Notes: generated from the letters alone by a model not told the origin. Shown: positions 34,078 to 43,897, counted from the first letter of the stretch. The stretch: DNA of 64,000 nt from Paenibacillus dendrobii (GCF_009807035.1 NZ_WUBI01000004.1:124001-188000), one strand, 5' to 3'. Numbers and translations are program-made.

Positions 34078-34889
34078 ACAGCACTTCAATGAAACAAACG
34101 GTCAATCGTCAGCTGCGAAGCAGAACAAGCTTCAGCCAATCGATCCGCAATTCGCTAACGATGGCTTACCGCGGTCTGTTGAAGATTCGGCGCACGCCTG
34201 AACAGTTGTTTGACGTTACGCTGCAGCCGATTATTTTCACTTTGATGTTCACCTATATTTTTGGCGGGGCCATTTCAGGAGACGTTCAGAGCTATCTGCC
34301 CATTATCATTCCGGGCATCCTCGTCCAGACCGTCATTACCACCTCGATTGTCACCGGCGTCCAGCTTCGCGAGGATATGGATAAAGGCGTATTCGACCGG
34401 TTCAAGTCGCTGCCGATCGCGCGTATTGCCCCGCTTGCGGGAGCGCTGCTGGCGGATACGGTTCGGTATACGATCGCAACCGTGCTTACGTTTGGCATGG
34501 GATATGTCATGGGATATCGCCCGGATGGCGGACTCGGATTCGTCGCCCTCGCAGCCCTGCTCGTGATTGTATGCTCCTGGGCGATCAGCTGGATCTTTGC
34601 CTTCTTCGGCGTCATTGCGCGTACGGCTTCAAGCGTACAGGGCATTTCGATGATCGTGCTGTTTCCGCTGACGTTTCTCTCCAATGCGTTCGTGCCGGCG
34701 GATACCTTGCCGAGCTGGTTGCAGTGGTTCGCGAAGATCAACCCGATCTCGCATCTAGTCACGGCCGTGAGGGATTTAACGAATTCGGGCACCGCCGGCT
34801 GGGATTTAGGCATCTCCCTAATCGGGGCAGCCGTGATCGTGGCAATCTTTGCACCCATTACGGTACGTGCGTATATGCGCCGGACGTAA
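34074..34889 (+). CDS. DrrB-like ABC-2 permease
   Basis: A 271-residue membrane subunit with six hydrophobic segments. The motif PEQLFDVTLQPIIFTLMFTY, then YLPIIIPGILVQT and FLSNAFVPADTLPSWLQWFA, is characteristic of DrrB-family permeases. It pairs with the ATPase encoded immediately upstream (4-base overlap) to make a homodimeric export complex. A strong terminator follows about 50 bases downstream, so the operon is these two genes only. No drug-biosynthesis genes are near, which points to resistance or housekeeping export. Confidence 0.9.
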   Translation: MNSTSMKQTVNRQLRSRTSFSQSIRNSLTMAYRGLLKIRRTPEQLFDVTLQPIIFTLMFTYIFGGAISGDVQSYLPIIIPGILVQTVITTSIVTGVQLREDMDKGVFDRFKSLPIARIAPLAGALLADTVRYTIATVLTFGMGYVMGYRPDGGLGFVALAALLVIVCSWAISWIFAFFGVIARTASSVQGISMIVLFPLTFLSNAFVPADTLPSWLQWFAKINPISHLVTAVRDLTNSGTAGWDLGISLIGAAVIVAIFAPITVRAYMRRT

Positions 34890-34939
34890 TGATACTGGAT
34901 TAATCTGGACTATGTTGTAGGCTTATCATCGCCAATTAG

Positions 34940-34978
34940 AAAACTCTTAGGGAGCCTCGGCTCCCCGAGAGTTTTTTT
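34940..34978 (+). terminator. Terminator after the drrAB-like operon
   Basis: AAAACTCT and AGAGTTTT enclose GGGAGCC/GGCTCCC, followed by T7. Confidence 0.92.
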
Positions 34979-35082
34979 GTCTTTCGTACATGTATAGGGC
35001 GTGCACCGTTATGGGGGACTTGGAATTTACAAAATGACGGTGGAATTTGATCTTTTGGAGTGATTTCTATTTTATGTAAAAA

Positions 35083-35115
35083 TGTCATATGACATATGCA
35101 TGACAACGCTCACTA
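35083..35115 (+). repeat. Conserved intergenic element, copy A
   Basis: TGTCATATGACA, 4 bases, CATGACAA, 2 bases, CTCACTA. It shares 26 identical positions with copy B at 61024-61057 and 18 of 19 of the first two blocks with copy C at 42697-42719. This copy lies between convergent genes, just after the 3' end of a GGDEF gene (-). Confidence 0.6.
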
Positions 35116-35135
35116 TCGGCGCTGATCCGTAATGA

Positions 35136-36671
35136 TTATGATAAAACTATATCTGGCGAGGGTTTCCGGCTTCTTTTCATCTCGTACATGGCATGATCGG
35201 CAATATTGATCAGGGCTTGCCCATCCCTGCCATCGGCGGGGTAATAGCTTACGCCGATGCTCATTCCGACAGGATTATCTCCGTATTTGGACAAGAATTG
35301 CAATAGGCTAAGCCGCATTTGATTCAAGATGCGCTGAACCTCCTTTTCCGACGGAGAATGAGGGACGAACATGATGAACTCGTCGCCCCCCATTCTGGCG
35401 GCCATCCCGCCTGGAGACGCTGCGATCTGAATAATCCGGGCAGCTTCCTGCAGCAATTCATCGCCGGCCAAGTGCCCAAGCGTGTCATTCAACCATTTAA
35501 TCTTGTCCAGGTCGATCAGAAAAAGAGCCAGCGTTTCGCCCGAGCGCTGCGCTTCTCGCAGAGCTTTATCCAGTTTCTCGTGGAAATACCTGCGGTTGGG
35601 CAACCGGGTCAGCGGATCATGAAACGCCAGAAACCGGATCTCTTCTTGATACTGCTTCTGCATCGTGATATCCCGAAGAATGAGCAGCACGTGCTGCTCA
35701 TTATCTACCCACACATAGTCCGCATCCACGAGCAAGGTATGCCGCTGACCTTCTATCAGGATCTCCGTTTCCTCCTGGCGGATCACCTGTTTTGCTTGAA
35801 TGTCAGCATGGATCCGGCTGCCCAGCAGATCAAAAAACGAAGCGGAGCGGATGGAACCAGGCCCCAATAGATCGGTCGCTCCGGGGTTCGCTTCCTTAAC
35901 CGTCCCATTCAGGCCGGCAAGAACGATCGGATCCGGATTCATATGAAACAGTTTCTCGTATCGTTTATCGTAAAGGTTGAGGAAGTCATGTTTCCTCATC
36001 GTATGGCGCAGGAAATAGCACCAGATGATGCCGCTGTACAGATAAGGGTAGGGAGGTAATTTGTTTCCGTAGTCGATATAGCCGAACGCAGCATGCCAGA
36101 GCACGGCGGCGACGATTCCGATCATTAACAGGTTGTAGATGGATTTTTGTTCCGCCGTATCCGCCTTCGCCTTGGCGAAGCGGAGGAGAAGGATGATCAG
36201 GAGATCCGTGGCGACGCTGGCGGTCATGGCGATGTAATATCCGGCGTTATATACGGGCATCTTCCACATGCCGAGCTGTACAAATTGCTGCGCGGAAATC
36301 ATGTCGGCTCCCGTAGCCAGATTGATGATTACAAAAACCAGCGGCAGGTAAAAAACATACGGGTAGATCAGACGCGGCATTTTGGCATCCAGACGGGTGA
36401 ATTTGAGCAGGAAATGAAAGCAGAGACCCGGAATGACGATCCCGACGCTGCTTAACCATCCCGACGACAGCTCCGGACTGTATTCCACGGAGACCTGATT
36501 TCGGACATACTCTTCGGCGAAAAGAAGGAGATAGCACAGGCAGATGAGACTCAGCAAAATATGTTCGGGCTTGCGTTTATTTCGCAGCAATACGTCCGTT
36601 GCCATATAAGTAAAAAATAGAATCGGCAATCCGTGCGTGAGTAAAAGGATTAGAGCATCCTTCACATTCAT
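35136..36671 (-). CDS. Membrane diguanylate cyclase with 7TM sensor, PAS and GGDEF domains
   Basis: A 511-residue protein. Residues about 1-225 hold seven hydrophobic helices resembling the histidine-kinase N-terminal 7TM sensor. A PAS domain follows (about 240-345, FHMNPDPIVLAGLNGTVKEA), then GGDEF (about 350-505) with LAFHDPLTRLPNRRYFHEKL and an intact RMGGDEFIMF active site near residue 430. It should make cyclic di-GMP from two GTP at the membrane. No RxxD inhibitory site is present five residues before GGDEF, so product inhibition is probably absent. Divergent from the giant sensor kinase at 36800, with 128 bases between them. Confidence 0.9.
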   Translation of the reverse strand: MNVKDALILLLTHGLPILFFTYMATDVLLRNKRKPEHILLSLICLCYLLLFAEEYVRNQVSVEYSPELSSGWLSSVGIVIPGLCFHFLLKFTRLDAKMPRLIYPYVFYLPLVFVIINLATGADMISAQQFVQLGMWKMPVYNAGYYIAMTASVATDLLIILLLRFAKAKADTAEQKSIYNLLMIGIVAAVLWHAAFGYIDYGNKLPPYPYLYSGIIWCYFLRHTMRKHDFLNLYDKRYEKLFHMNPDPIVLAGLNGTVKEANPGATDLLGPGSIRSASFFDLLGSRIHADIQAKQVIRQEETEILIEGQRHTLLVDADYVWVDNEQHVLLILRDITMQKQYQEEIRFLAFHDPLTRLPNRRYFHEKLDKALREAQRSGETLALFLIDLDKIKWLNDTLGHLAGDELLQEAARIIQIAASPGGMAARMGGDEFIMFVPHSPSEKEVQRILNQMRLSLLQFLSKYGDNPVGMSIGVSYYPADGRDGQALINIADHAMYEMKRSRKPSPDIVLS

Positions 36672-36799
36672 GTAATCACCATGACTTTCTATAAATGAAG
36701 TATCTAATTCTAGCTAATATGATGTTATTTTAACTTATTTTGAATAACCTGTGTTTATCGAAAATTCAAGCTTTGTTATGATGAAGTGAATACATAGCT

Positions 36800-39700
36800 A
36801 TGGGGGCGGACGGGGTCATGTGGGGCCAAGCAGGATACCAGGTTATCGAAGAGCTGGGGAGTAATGATGAAGTCAGCTTATATCGAGTGCAACGTATAGA
36901 AGATCATTTCAGAATGATCGCCAAGACGACAAGCGATTCGTACGCCGGTCCGAGCAGGGTGGATTCTTTTCAGCATGAGTATGAACAGCTGTTGAAGCTG
37001 AAAGGGCGAGCGGCGCTGGAGCCACTTCGGCTGGAGATCATCGATCATAAACCCGTGCTATTTTGCCGGGATTTTCGCGGAACCACGCTTTTGCAGCTGA
37101 TGAAGTCCGAAAGACAGGTCTTGAAGCTTCCGGCTCTGATTGAAATCGCGACGGCTGTCGTAGAAGCTATTCGCCATATTCATCAGGAGCATATTTTGCT
37201 TAATGAAATCACGCCCATGCACCTGCTGATTGGCGATAACTTTGCGGAAGCGAAATTCATCCATTTGGAAGCGTGCAGTACGAAAGTGGATGGGGGCGAG
37301 CAGGATCCCGCGCTAGCCAAATCGGGCAGATCGGACTCCGTTCTTCCTTATCTGTCACCGGAGCTGACGGGAAGGACCGGGATGGCGGCCAGCCAACGTT
37401 CCGATCTATACACTTTAGGGGTCATCCTATATGAATGGTTTGCCGGCGTTCATCCGTTTTCGTCGCTCAATGCGCTGGATTGGGTGCACCATCATTTAGC
37501 CGTTACGCCAGCACCGATCCATGAAGTTAACAATTCCATCCCTAGGATCGTTTCGGACATGGTTCATAAATGCATGGAAAAAATGCCTGAGGCCAGGTAT
37601 GCAAGCGCGTACGGCCTGAAATCAGATTTGGAGGATTGTCTCATTCAGCTGAGAATTACGGGCAGAGTGCAGGCATTTCCAATAGCGAGCCGCGACGTGT
37701 CGGAATCATGGATGATGCCGGAGGGGTTATTCGGCAGGCAACGAGAACAACAAGTCTTGATTCAAGTCATGAATAAGGCGCTTGCGGGAGCTGCAGCAGC
37801 TGTCTGGGTGAGCGGAGAAGCCGGAATCGGCAAAACGGCTTTGATCGTCGAAACGCTCCGCAAAGAAATACCTCCCGAGGCCATATTGGTTGTCGTACAG
37901 GCCGATTCTGCGGCACTTGGGCAGCCTTTTGCGCTTTGGAAACGGGTCATTGAGCAGCTGGTATCGCTCTTGCTCGCGTCCAATCAGCTTGAAGTGGAAG
38001 TATGGAGGTTAAGGGTCATCGATGCGCTGGAGGGATACGGCGGACAACTGTTGATCGATTGGGTTCCGCGGTTGAAATTGCTGATGGGCGAGCAGGCGGC
38101 GGCATCTGAGGCTGTAAGGGAGATGCCGCGGGCGAAGGATGAAGCTGCGCTTCATCTCGCACTGGATCGCTTTTTCCGGCTGTTTTTCGCGAACGATCAG
38201 CCGCTGGTCGTGTTCTTGGATGATTTGCAATGGGCCGATGAAGCCTCCTTCCGGTATTTAAGCCATCTGCTGATTGGGAAGACCAAATCTTTAATGATTG
38301 CAGGCGCTTATCGGGATCATGAGGTAACCTCGCAGCATCCGTTAAGGCGGTTGATCACCATGCTCCGGGACCGCCGTACGCGCACGGAGATGGAGCAGCT
38401 CCATCTGGCAAGATATGATCATGCCGACATCAAGCAGATGCTTGGGCCCATGATACGCGATACGTCGGAGCGGCTCGACCCCTTCATTGATGTACTGCTG
38501 CATAAGACGGAGGGAAATCCTCTGTTTCTCAAGCAATTTTTACAGGAACTGCTGGAAGTGAAGCTCATTTATTTCGATGAGCGGAACCGGATATGGGAGT
38601 GGGACTTAGGACAGATTGCGGAATGGAATATTCCGGATCAGGCGGCAGCAACGTTAACGGGCTTGATGAGGGAAATGCCGGATCGGTTGTTGCGGATTCT
38701 CGCGCAAGCATCGATGCTGGGGAAGCGGTTCGATTTGGAGGCTCTATCCATCCTTACGGGACTTGGAGCCGAGGAGGGCCTGGATTGGGCACGGCATGTC
38801 GTGGACATGCGGCTGCTTGAGCCGGTGCCGGGAGCCAGAAAAAGCTATATTTTTCAGCATGACCGCATTCGTCAGTTGTCGAAGGGGATGCTCTCCGACA
38901 AGGAACGGTTGGAACTGCATTACAATATCGGTTGGTTGATGAATCACCGGAAAGATTCTGGCGAAGTGATCGATGTTTTCGAGGTTCTGGAGCATTTAAA
39001 TCAAGCTTCGGACATGGTCATTTACCAGGGAAAAGGACGGGAGCTCGTTCATCTGAATCTGGAGGCCGGCCTTAAGGCCAAACAATTGGGAGCGTATGAA
39101 AGGGCGCAGGTTTACTTGCGGCTGGCGACGGAGCTTCTGGATGCCTCATGCTGGTCGTCTTGTTACGATTTAAGTTACCAAGTCTATAGTGAAAGAGCCG
39201 AAGTGGAATTTCTATGCGACCAGCTCGATTGCGCCCATGAATTATATCGCCTGCTGCTGGAAAAAGCGCCTGGCGATCTGGACCGGGTGCAAATTGGCGT
39301 TATGCTGATTCGGCTCGAGCTGAATCGGGATCAGTATGAAGAAGCCCGAAATTTAGGCTCACGATGTTTGGAATGGCTCGGCATGACTTGCAATTTGAGA
39401 CCAAGCCCGCTTCAGCTGCTATCCCACGGCCTCAAAATCCGCAGGAAGCTCCGCAAGCATCCTGTCGATGCGATGGCATCGCTTCCGCCTATGATAAATG
39501 AACGCCATAAGCTGGTGATGTCCGTGCTCGTCTATATGTCAACTGCCTGCTTTTCCTTGAATGAGAGCAGCTGGCTATCGGCGATCTTCACGATCCTTGA
39601 GATGACGATCGACGAAGGGCTGACGCCGGAGGCCTCGATCGGATTTGCGGGTTACGCCATTTTGCTGAATTACCAGTTCCACCGATATGAAGATGCCTAC

Positions 39701-41896
39701 AAATGGGGGATACTGGCGTGCGAGGTTTCGAAGCCCGATCCAAAGTTATATGCGCAGGCAAGCAATTCATTTTCCCTTTGCTATCATAGCTGGATGAGGT
39801 ATGAGCCGAAACTGATGCTTCGTTTTGCCGAAGATCTAAACCAAAGCGTTTTGCAGAAAGTAGATTTGTGGCATGCCAATCAGAGCGTCCTGATCAATGG
39901 TGCGCTGTTGTTTGAATTCGGGCATCCGCTGAACGAAATTTATGCCAGACTCATTTCCCATTCGGCAGATTCTATGCGGAATGAGCATCGTCTTCATTGG
40001 AAACAGGCAGCCATATTCAACGAGCTGATCTCGCGGTTAACGGGTTACCGTCCCAACGATAATCCCTTTCAGGGAACGGATATAGAAGCACCGTCCTTCT
40101 ATGATCATCTGAGTGAAGGTTCCCGGATGGTTTTGCAGGAATATATGGATATCTATCGATATATTACGAGATATTTATTCGGCGATATTCAGGGGGCATA
40201 TGAGGCGCTAGAGCACAACTCGCATAAGAAAATGAATGAGGGGGACCCATCCGGGTTCTGCTTTTACCGCGTCTTGGTGATGAAAAAGCGCTATGAAGCA
40301 GGAAGTCCGCAGGAGAAACGAACGATTCTGCCTACCATACGCCAATGCGTGAAGAAGCTGAGAGGCTTGGCCCGTAGGTGCCCGGAGATGAACGCGCACA
40401 AATATTTGCTGGCCAAGGCGGCGCTATCCGAACTGAAACGCAATCATCGCACGGCCGAGCGGCAATATGAGGAAGCCTTGGCCGCCGCCCATCGGCGGGG
40501 TTATCTGCATGATGCGGCCATCATAGCCGAATGCTTCGCTCAGTATGGTATTCGTAACGGCAAATCCATGATCGCCAAGCTGTACATGAACGAATCTTAC
40601 GAAATGTACCTGAAATGGGGGGCGCTGGCGAAAGCGGAAGATTTGCAGGGGAAATACGGGCATTTGCTAAATATCAAGCAGGATACGGACTTGGAACGCA
40701 TGGACTATCTATCCGTGGCCATCTCTGCCCAGGCGTTATCCAGTGAAATGGAAATGAACCGATTGATGGACAAGCTGCTTGGCATCATGCTGCAAAACGC
40801 GGGGGCCGAGTATGGGGCGCTTATTTTTGAAAATGAGGATCAGTGGTTCGTCGAGGCATATGGGACCATGGAGAAACTGTATGTGGAATCCATCCCGCTT
40901 GAGGCAGCCGGTCACCTCGTCCCGACGTCGATTATTGGATATGCTGTCAGAACGCGAGAAGAAGTGGTGCTCTCCGATGCCCAAGGAAGCGATGCGTTTA
41001 AACGGAGCGAATATATTCGGGGTAGGGATATCCGGTCGGTTCTGTGTCTACCCATCATGCATCAGAACAAGCTGATCTGCCTGCTCTATATGGAGAACAA
41101 TTTATCGACGGGCATGTTTACCAAGGCGAGGCTCGATGTACTCCGGCTCCTGAGTTCGCAGTGCGCTATTTCCATTGATAATGCCAAGCTGTATACAGGA
41201 ATCCAGTATTTAAAAAATAACCTGGAGGCTGAGGTGGAAGAGCGGACGCGAAGTTTGGAGAAATCGATGCAAATTACGTCTGAAGCCTTGGCGGAAGCGA
41301 CGATTTACGCTGAACGGACAAGGATCGCCCAAGAAATTCACGATATCGTGGGCCATACGCTGACGTCGACGATCCTGCAGATCGAAGCGGGCAAACGGCT
41401 GTTGGATCGAGATATGGACAGTGCACGGGTGCGGCTGCAGGAGGCGCAGAATTCGGTCCGTCACAGCCTGAGCGAAATTCGCAACTCTGTCCACATGTTG
41501 AAGGAGGATAAATATTACGAGCTCGAAGACGCGATGCACCTGATGATCTCGGATACGGAGAGAAATGCGGGCGTGAGCATTCATGCGGTCATCGATCCCG
41601 TGGAGCATTTATCCCTTATGCAAAAGAAGGTCATCTACCATGCGTTGCAGGAGGGACTAACGAATGGAATACGGCACGGAAAGAGCAGCGAGTTCAGCTT
41701 CAGCCTGCGCGACGACGGTGTTTCCGTGCAGTTTCGATTGGCGGATAACGGCTTGGGCGCAAGTCGGATCGACATGGGATTCGGCCTCAAAATGATGCGT
41801 GAGCGTGTCAAGCAGCTCAAGGGCACGCTGTATGTGGATTCGGAGCCGGGCAAGGGCTGTCTTCTGCGTCTGAATTTGCCTTATTCCATGCCTTGA
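36800..41896 (+). CDS. Giant sensor kinase: pseudokinase, AAA ATPase, TPR-like, GAF and histidine kinase
   Basis: A 1698-residue multidomain regulator. Residues about 10-290 resemble a Ser/Thr protein kinase, but the HRD-like loop is LNEITPMHLL and the DFG position reads HLE, so catalytic residues are missing. A large NTPase follows: Walker A GEAGIGKTALI (about 338), Walker B VVFLDDLQWADE (about 470). Residues about 700-1290 are helical, TPR-like. A GAF domain (about 1310-1470) is followed by a NarL-type kinase with the phospho-His in IAQEIHDIVGHTL (about 1514) and a C-terminal HATPase (ADNGLGASR). The start is uncertain: ATG 36800 lacks a clear ribosome site and ATG 36818 is possible. It is followed by its response regulator. 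Confidence 0.88.
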   Translation: MGADGVMWGQAGYQVIEELGSNDEVSLYRVQRIEDHFRMIAKTTSDSYAGPSRVDSFQHEYEQLLKLKGRAALEPLRLEIIDHKPVLFCRDFRGTTLLQLMKSERQVLKLPALIEIATAVVEAIRHIHQEHILLNEITPMHLLIGDNFAEAKFIHLEACSTKVDGGEQDPALAKSGRSDSVLPYLSPELTGRTGMAASQRSDLYTLGVILYEWFAGVHPFSSLNALDWVHHHLAVTPAPIHEVNNSIPRIVSDMVHKCMEKMPEARYASAYGLKSDLEDCLIQLRITGRVQAFPIASRDVSESWMMPEGLFGRQREQQVLIQVMNKALAGAAAAVWVSGEAGIGKTALIVETLRKEIPPEAILVVVQADSAALGQPFALWKRVIEQLVSLLLASNQLEVEVWRLRVIDALEGYGGQLLIDWVPRLKLLMGEQAAASEAVREMPRAKDEAALHLALDRFFRLFFANDQPLVVFLDDLQWADEASFRYLSHLLIGKTKSLMIAGAYRDHEVTSQHPLRRLITMLRDRRTRTEMEQLHLARYDHADIKQMLGPMIRDTSERLDPFIDVLLHKTEGNPLFLKQFLQELLEVKLIYFDERNRIWEWDLGQIAEWNIPDQAAATLTGLMREMPDRLLRILAQASMLGKRFDLEALSILTGLGAEEGLDWARHVVDMRLLEPVPGARKSYIFQHDRIRQLSKGMLSDKERLELHYNIGWLMNHRKDSGEVIDVFEVLEHLNQASDMVIYQGKGRELVHLNLEAGLKAKQLGAYERAQVYLRLATELLDASCWSSCYDLSYQVYSERAEVEFLCDQLDCAHELYRLLLEKAPGDLDRVQIGVMLIRLELNRDQYEEARNLGSRCLEWLGMTCNLRPSPLQLLSHGLKIRRKLRKHPVDAMASLPPMINERHKLVMSVLVYMSTACFSLNESSWLSAIFTILEMTIDEGLTPEASIGFAGYAILLNYQFHRYEDAYKWGILACEVSKPDPKLYAQASNSFSLCYHSWMRYEPKLMLRFAEDLNQSVLQKVDLWHANQSVLINGALLFEFGHPLNEIYARLISHSADSMRNEHRLHWKQAAIFNELISRLTGYRPNDNPFQGTDIEAPSFYDHLSEGSRMVLQEYMDIYRYITRYLFGDIQGAYEALEHNSHKKMNEGDPSGFCFYRVLVMKKRYEAGSPQEKRTILPTIRQCVKKLRGLARRCPEMNAHKYLLAKAALSELKRNHRTAERQYEEALAAAHRRGYLHDAAIIAECFAQYGIRNGKSMIAKLYMNESYEMYLKWGALAKAEDLQGKYGHLLNIKQDTDLERMDYLSVAISAQALSSEMEMNRLMDKLLGIMLQNAGAEYGALIFENEDQWFVEAYGTMEKLYVESIPLEAAGHLVPTSIIGYAVRTREEVVLSDAQGSDAFKRSEYIRGRDIRSVLCLPIMHQNKLICLLYMENNLSTGMFTKARLDVLRLLSSQCAISIDNAKLYTGIQYLKNNLEAEVEERTRSLEKSMQITSEALAEATIYAERTRIAQEIHDIVGHTLTSTILQIEAGKRLLDRDMDSARVRLQEAQNSVRHSLSEIRNSVHMLKEDKYYELEDAMHLMISDTERNAGVSIHAVIDPVEHLSLMQKKVIYHALQEGLTNGIRHGKSSEFSFSLRDDGVSVQFRLADNGLGASRIDMGFGLKMMRERVKQLKGTLYVDSEPGKGCLLRLNLPYSMP

Positions 41897-41940
41897 GGCT
41901 TGGATGCATTGAATTGCGAGTGAATGGAGATGATCCGAGA

Positions 41941-42603
41941 ATGATACGGATTCTGATAGCGGATGACCAAATGATGATTAGAGAAGGACTCAGAACCATT
42001 TTGGATTTGGAAGAGGACATGGAGGTCGTTGGCGTAGCCAACAACGGAATAGAAGTTTGCGGATTGGCTGAGGAACTAAGGCCGGATCTCGTCATGATGG
42101 ATATTCAAATGCCTCAGATGGACGGGATTGCCGCGCTCAAACAAATTAAAGAAAGCCGTCCCGATATCCATATTTTGATCCTGACCACCTTTCTTGATGA
42201 CCATTATATTATTGACGGACTGGCGAGCGGGGCGAACGGGTATATTCTAAAAGACATGGACACGGATAAAATGCTCGCCGCGATCCGCGATACGGTGTCA
42301 GGACAGTTTATCCTGCCGATGGCTGTGGCTTCGAAACTGGCGAAACGAATGTCGCAGATGGAAATGCATTTTCCATCCCGCACCTTGGCGAACCAGCAGA
42401 AAATCCGACTGACCGAACGTGAACGGGATATTGCCGAGCTGATGATCGAGGGGAAGAGCAACAATGATATTGCCGCGGCGCTGTATCTATCGGAGGGAAC
42501 GGTTCGCAATTATATCAGCAACCTGTACCGGAAGTTAAATGTGACGGATCGCATGCAGGCGAGTTTACGACTAAGGGAATGGTTGGAAACCGGAGAGGGA
42601 TAG
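41941..42603 (+). CDS. NarL/LuxR-type response regulator
   Basis: About 220 residues starting at ATG 41941 (MIRILIADDQ); the open frame upstream is an extension into the kinase end. The receiver domain (1-120) has the acidic pocket ADDQ, phospho-acceptor Asp in DLVMMDIQMPQMDG (about residue 54) and the conserved Lys in ILKDMDTD. The LuxR helix-turn-helix is at about 155-215 (LTERERDIAELMIEGKSNND, then LYLSEGTVRNYISNLYRKLN). It begins 44 bases after the stop of the giant kinase, whose HisKA_3-type dimerisation domain pairs with NarL-type regulators, so the two form one system. Its targets are unknown. Confidence 0.92.
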   Translation: MIRILIADDQMMIREGLRTILDLEEDMEVVGVANNGIEVCGLAEELRPDLVMMDIQMPQMDGIAALKQIKESRPDIHILILTTFLDDHYIIDGLASGANGYILKDMDTDKMLAAIRDTVSGQFILPMAVASKLAKRMSQMEMHFPSRTLANQQKIRLTERERDIAELMIEGKSNNDIAAALYLSEGTVRNYISNLYRKLNVTDRMQASLRLREWLETGEG

Positions 42604-42696
42604 TAAAGCGTAAGGCAAGCAAAAAGGCTGTTTCGAAGGAGGCCGTACAGGGCCGACGGAGGAAGAGTCTTTATTTATTTTGTTAATAAATGGATT

Positions 42697-42719
42697 TGTT
42701 ATATGACAAAGTCATGACA
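42697..42719 (+). repeat. Conserved intergenic element, partial copy C
   Basis: TGTTATATGACA, 4 bases, CATGACA: one mismatch to copy A over these blocks. The CTCACTA block is not conserved. It lies about 150 bases upstream of the TPR/SMI1 gene start at 42852. Confidence 0.45.
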
Positions 42720-42851
42720 GACCATAAAAGCGCTGGAACTGGATCTTCTTGTACTGCAAAAATGCATATGCATTCCGCAAAAACCTCCAAGCTGGAGACC
42801 GTCCTGCGGTTAATGTTATACTTGAAAAAAGGCTTAAAGTGGGAGGCATGC

Positions 42852-43856
42852 ATGTTGAGAGAAGATCTTTTGGCACAGCTGGACACGTGGCATGAGGAAG
42901 ATGAATACGGCAAAACCGTCGACGCGATCATGGAGATCCCAGCGGAGGAACGAGATTATGTGCTGGTCAGCCATTTGGGAAGAGCGCTGAACAACCTGGA
43001 GCAGTACGAAGAAGCGGTTGAACAGTTCTTAACGATTGCGGAAGAGGGAAAAGAAGACCCGCTTTGGCACTACCGAATCGGACTGGCCTACTATTATCTG
43101 GACCGGTATGAGGAAGCGCTTAGAGCATTCGAAGCCGCTCATGAACTCGATCCCGGGGATGAGGACACACAGGAGTTCCTGGAAGATATCCGGAGCAAGC
43201 TTTCCGATGAAACGGACGAAGAACATGAAGAAGATCATGACGAGGAAACTGCCGACGATCCGTCCGGTGATTCTTCCCTGGAAACGGATGCTGTGATCCC
43301 TGCAGAGTCGCCAGTGATCGCTGCCGATTTGGACACGCCGGTTGAAGGTTCAGGCTTTTGGAATGACAATGCGCAAGCGCTGGAACGATATGTATCTGCA
43401 CCGCCTACGGACGAGATGATCTCCTCCGTGGAAGAAAAGCTTGTATTCAAGCTGCCGGCTTCCTATATCGAGCTGATGAAGGTACATAATGGGGGCATTC
43501 CCCATAACCGATGCTTTCCTATAGCTAAAGCTGCTGACGAGGGAGCGACTTTTATTACGATTTCCGGCATTCTAGGGATCGGATTCGAGAAAAAGCACTC
43601 CTTGTGCGGCGAACTCGGCAGCCAGTCTGTCATTGAAAACGGCGGCTATCCCGAAATCGGCGTCATGATTTGCGACTGTCCTTCCGAGTCCGGCATCGTG
43701 ATGCTGGACTACCGTGAATCCTTGAATGACGGGGAGCCTGAGGTTGTTTACGTTGACAAAGGGAATAAAAAGATCGCGAAGCTGGCTCCGAATTTTGAAG
43801 CTTTTATGAGCGGATTAGTGAATGAGCGCCAGCTGCGGGCAGAAGAGCTGACTTAA
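42852..43856 (+). CDS. TPR protein with SMI1/KNR4 (SUKH) domain
   Basis: About 334 residues from ATG 42852, preceded by GGGAGG; an in-frame extension upstream to 42690 has no ribosome site. Residues about 25-110 hold two or three TPR motifs (LGRALNNLEQYEEAVEQFLT, WHYRIGLAYYYLDRYEEALR). A highly acidic linker follows (about 118-165, EDHDEETADD). Residues about 185-325 are a SMI1/KNR4 domain with LPASYIELMKVHNGGIP and a GILGIG core. SUKH domains occur in toxin-immunity and housekeeping proteins. No toxin gene is adjacent. Monocistronic with its own terminator. Confidence 0.85.
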   Translation: MLREDLLAQLDTWHEEDEYGKTVDAIMEIPAEERDYVLVSHLGRALNNLEQYEEAVEQFLTIAEEGKEDPLWHYRIGLAYYYLDRYEEALRAFEAAHELDPGDEDTQEFLEDIRSKLSDETDEEHEEDHDEETADDPSGDSSLETDAVIPAESPVIAADLDTPVEGSGFWNDNAQALERYVSAPPTDEMISSVEEKLVFKLPASYIELMKVHNGGIPHNRCFPIAKAADEGATFITISGILGIGFEKKHSLCGELGSQSVIENGGYPEIGVMICDCPSESGIVMLDYRESLNDGEPEVVYVDKGNKKIAKLAPNFEAFMSGLVNERQLRAEELT

Positions 43857-43863
43857 TAAAGTT

Positions 43864-43897
43864 AAAAAAATCCACTCCTGATTAGGGTGGTTTTTTT
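43864..43897 (+). terminator. Terminator after the TPR/SMI1 gene
   Basis: AAAAAATCCACTCC pairs imperfectly with GGGTGGTTTTTTT across a short loop, ending in T7. Confidence 0.75.

Noticed and set aside
35319..36455. Forward-strand frames of 183 and 102 codons
   Set aside because: Antisense to the 7TM-PAS-GGDEF gene; charge-rich and without motifs.
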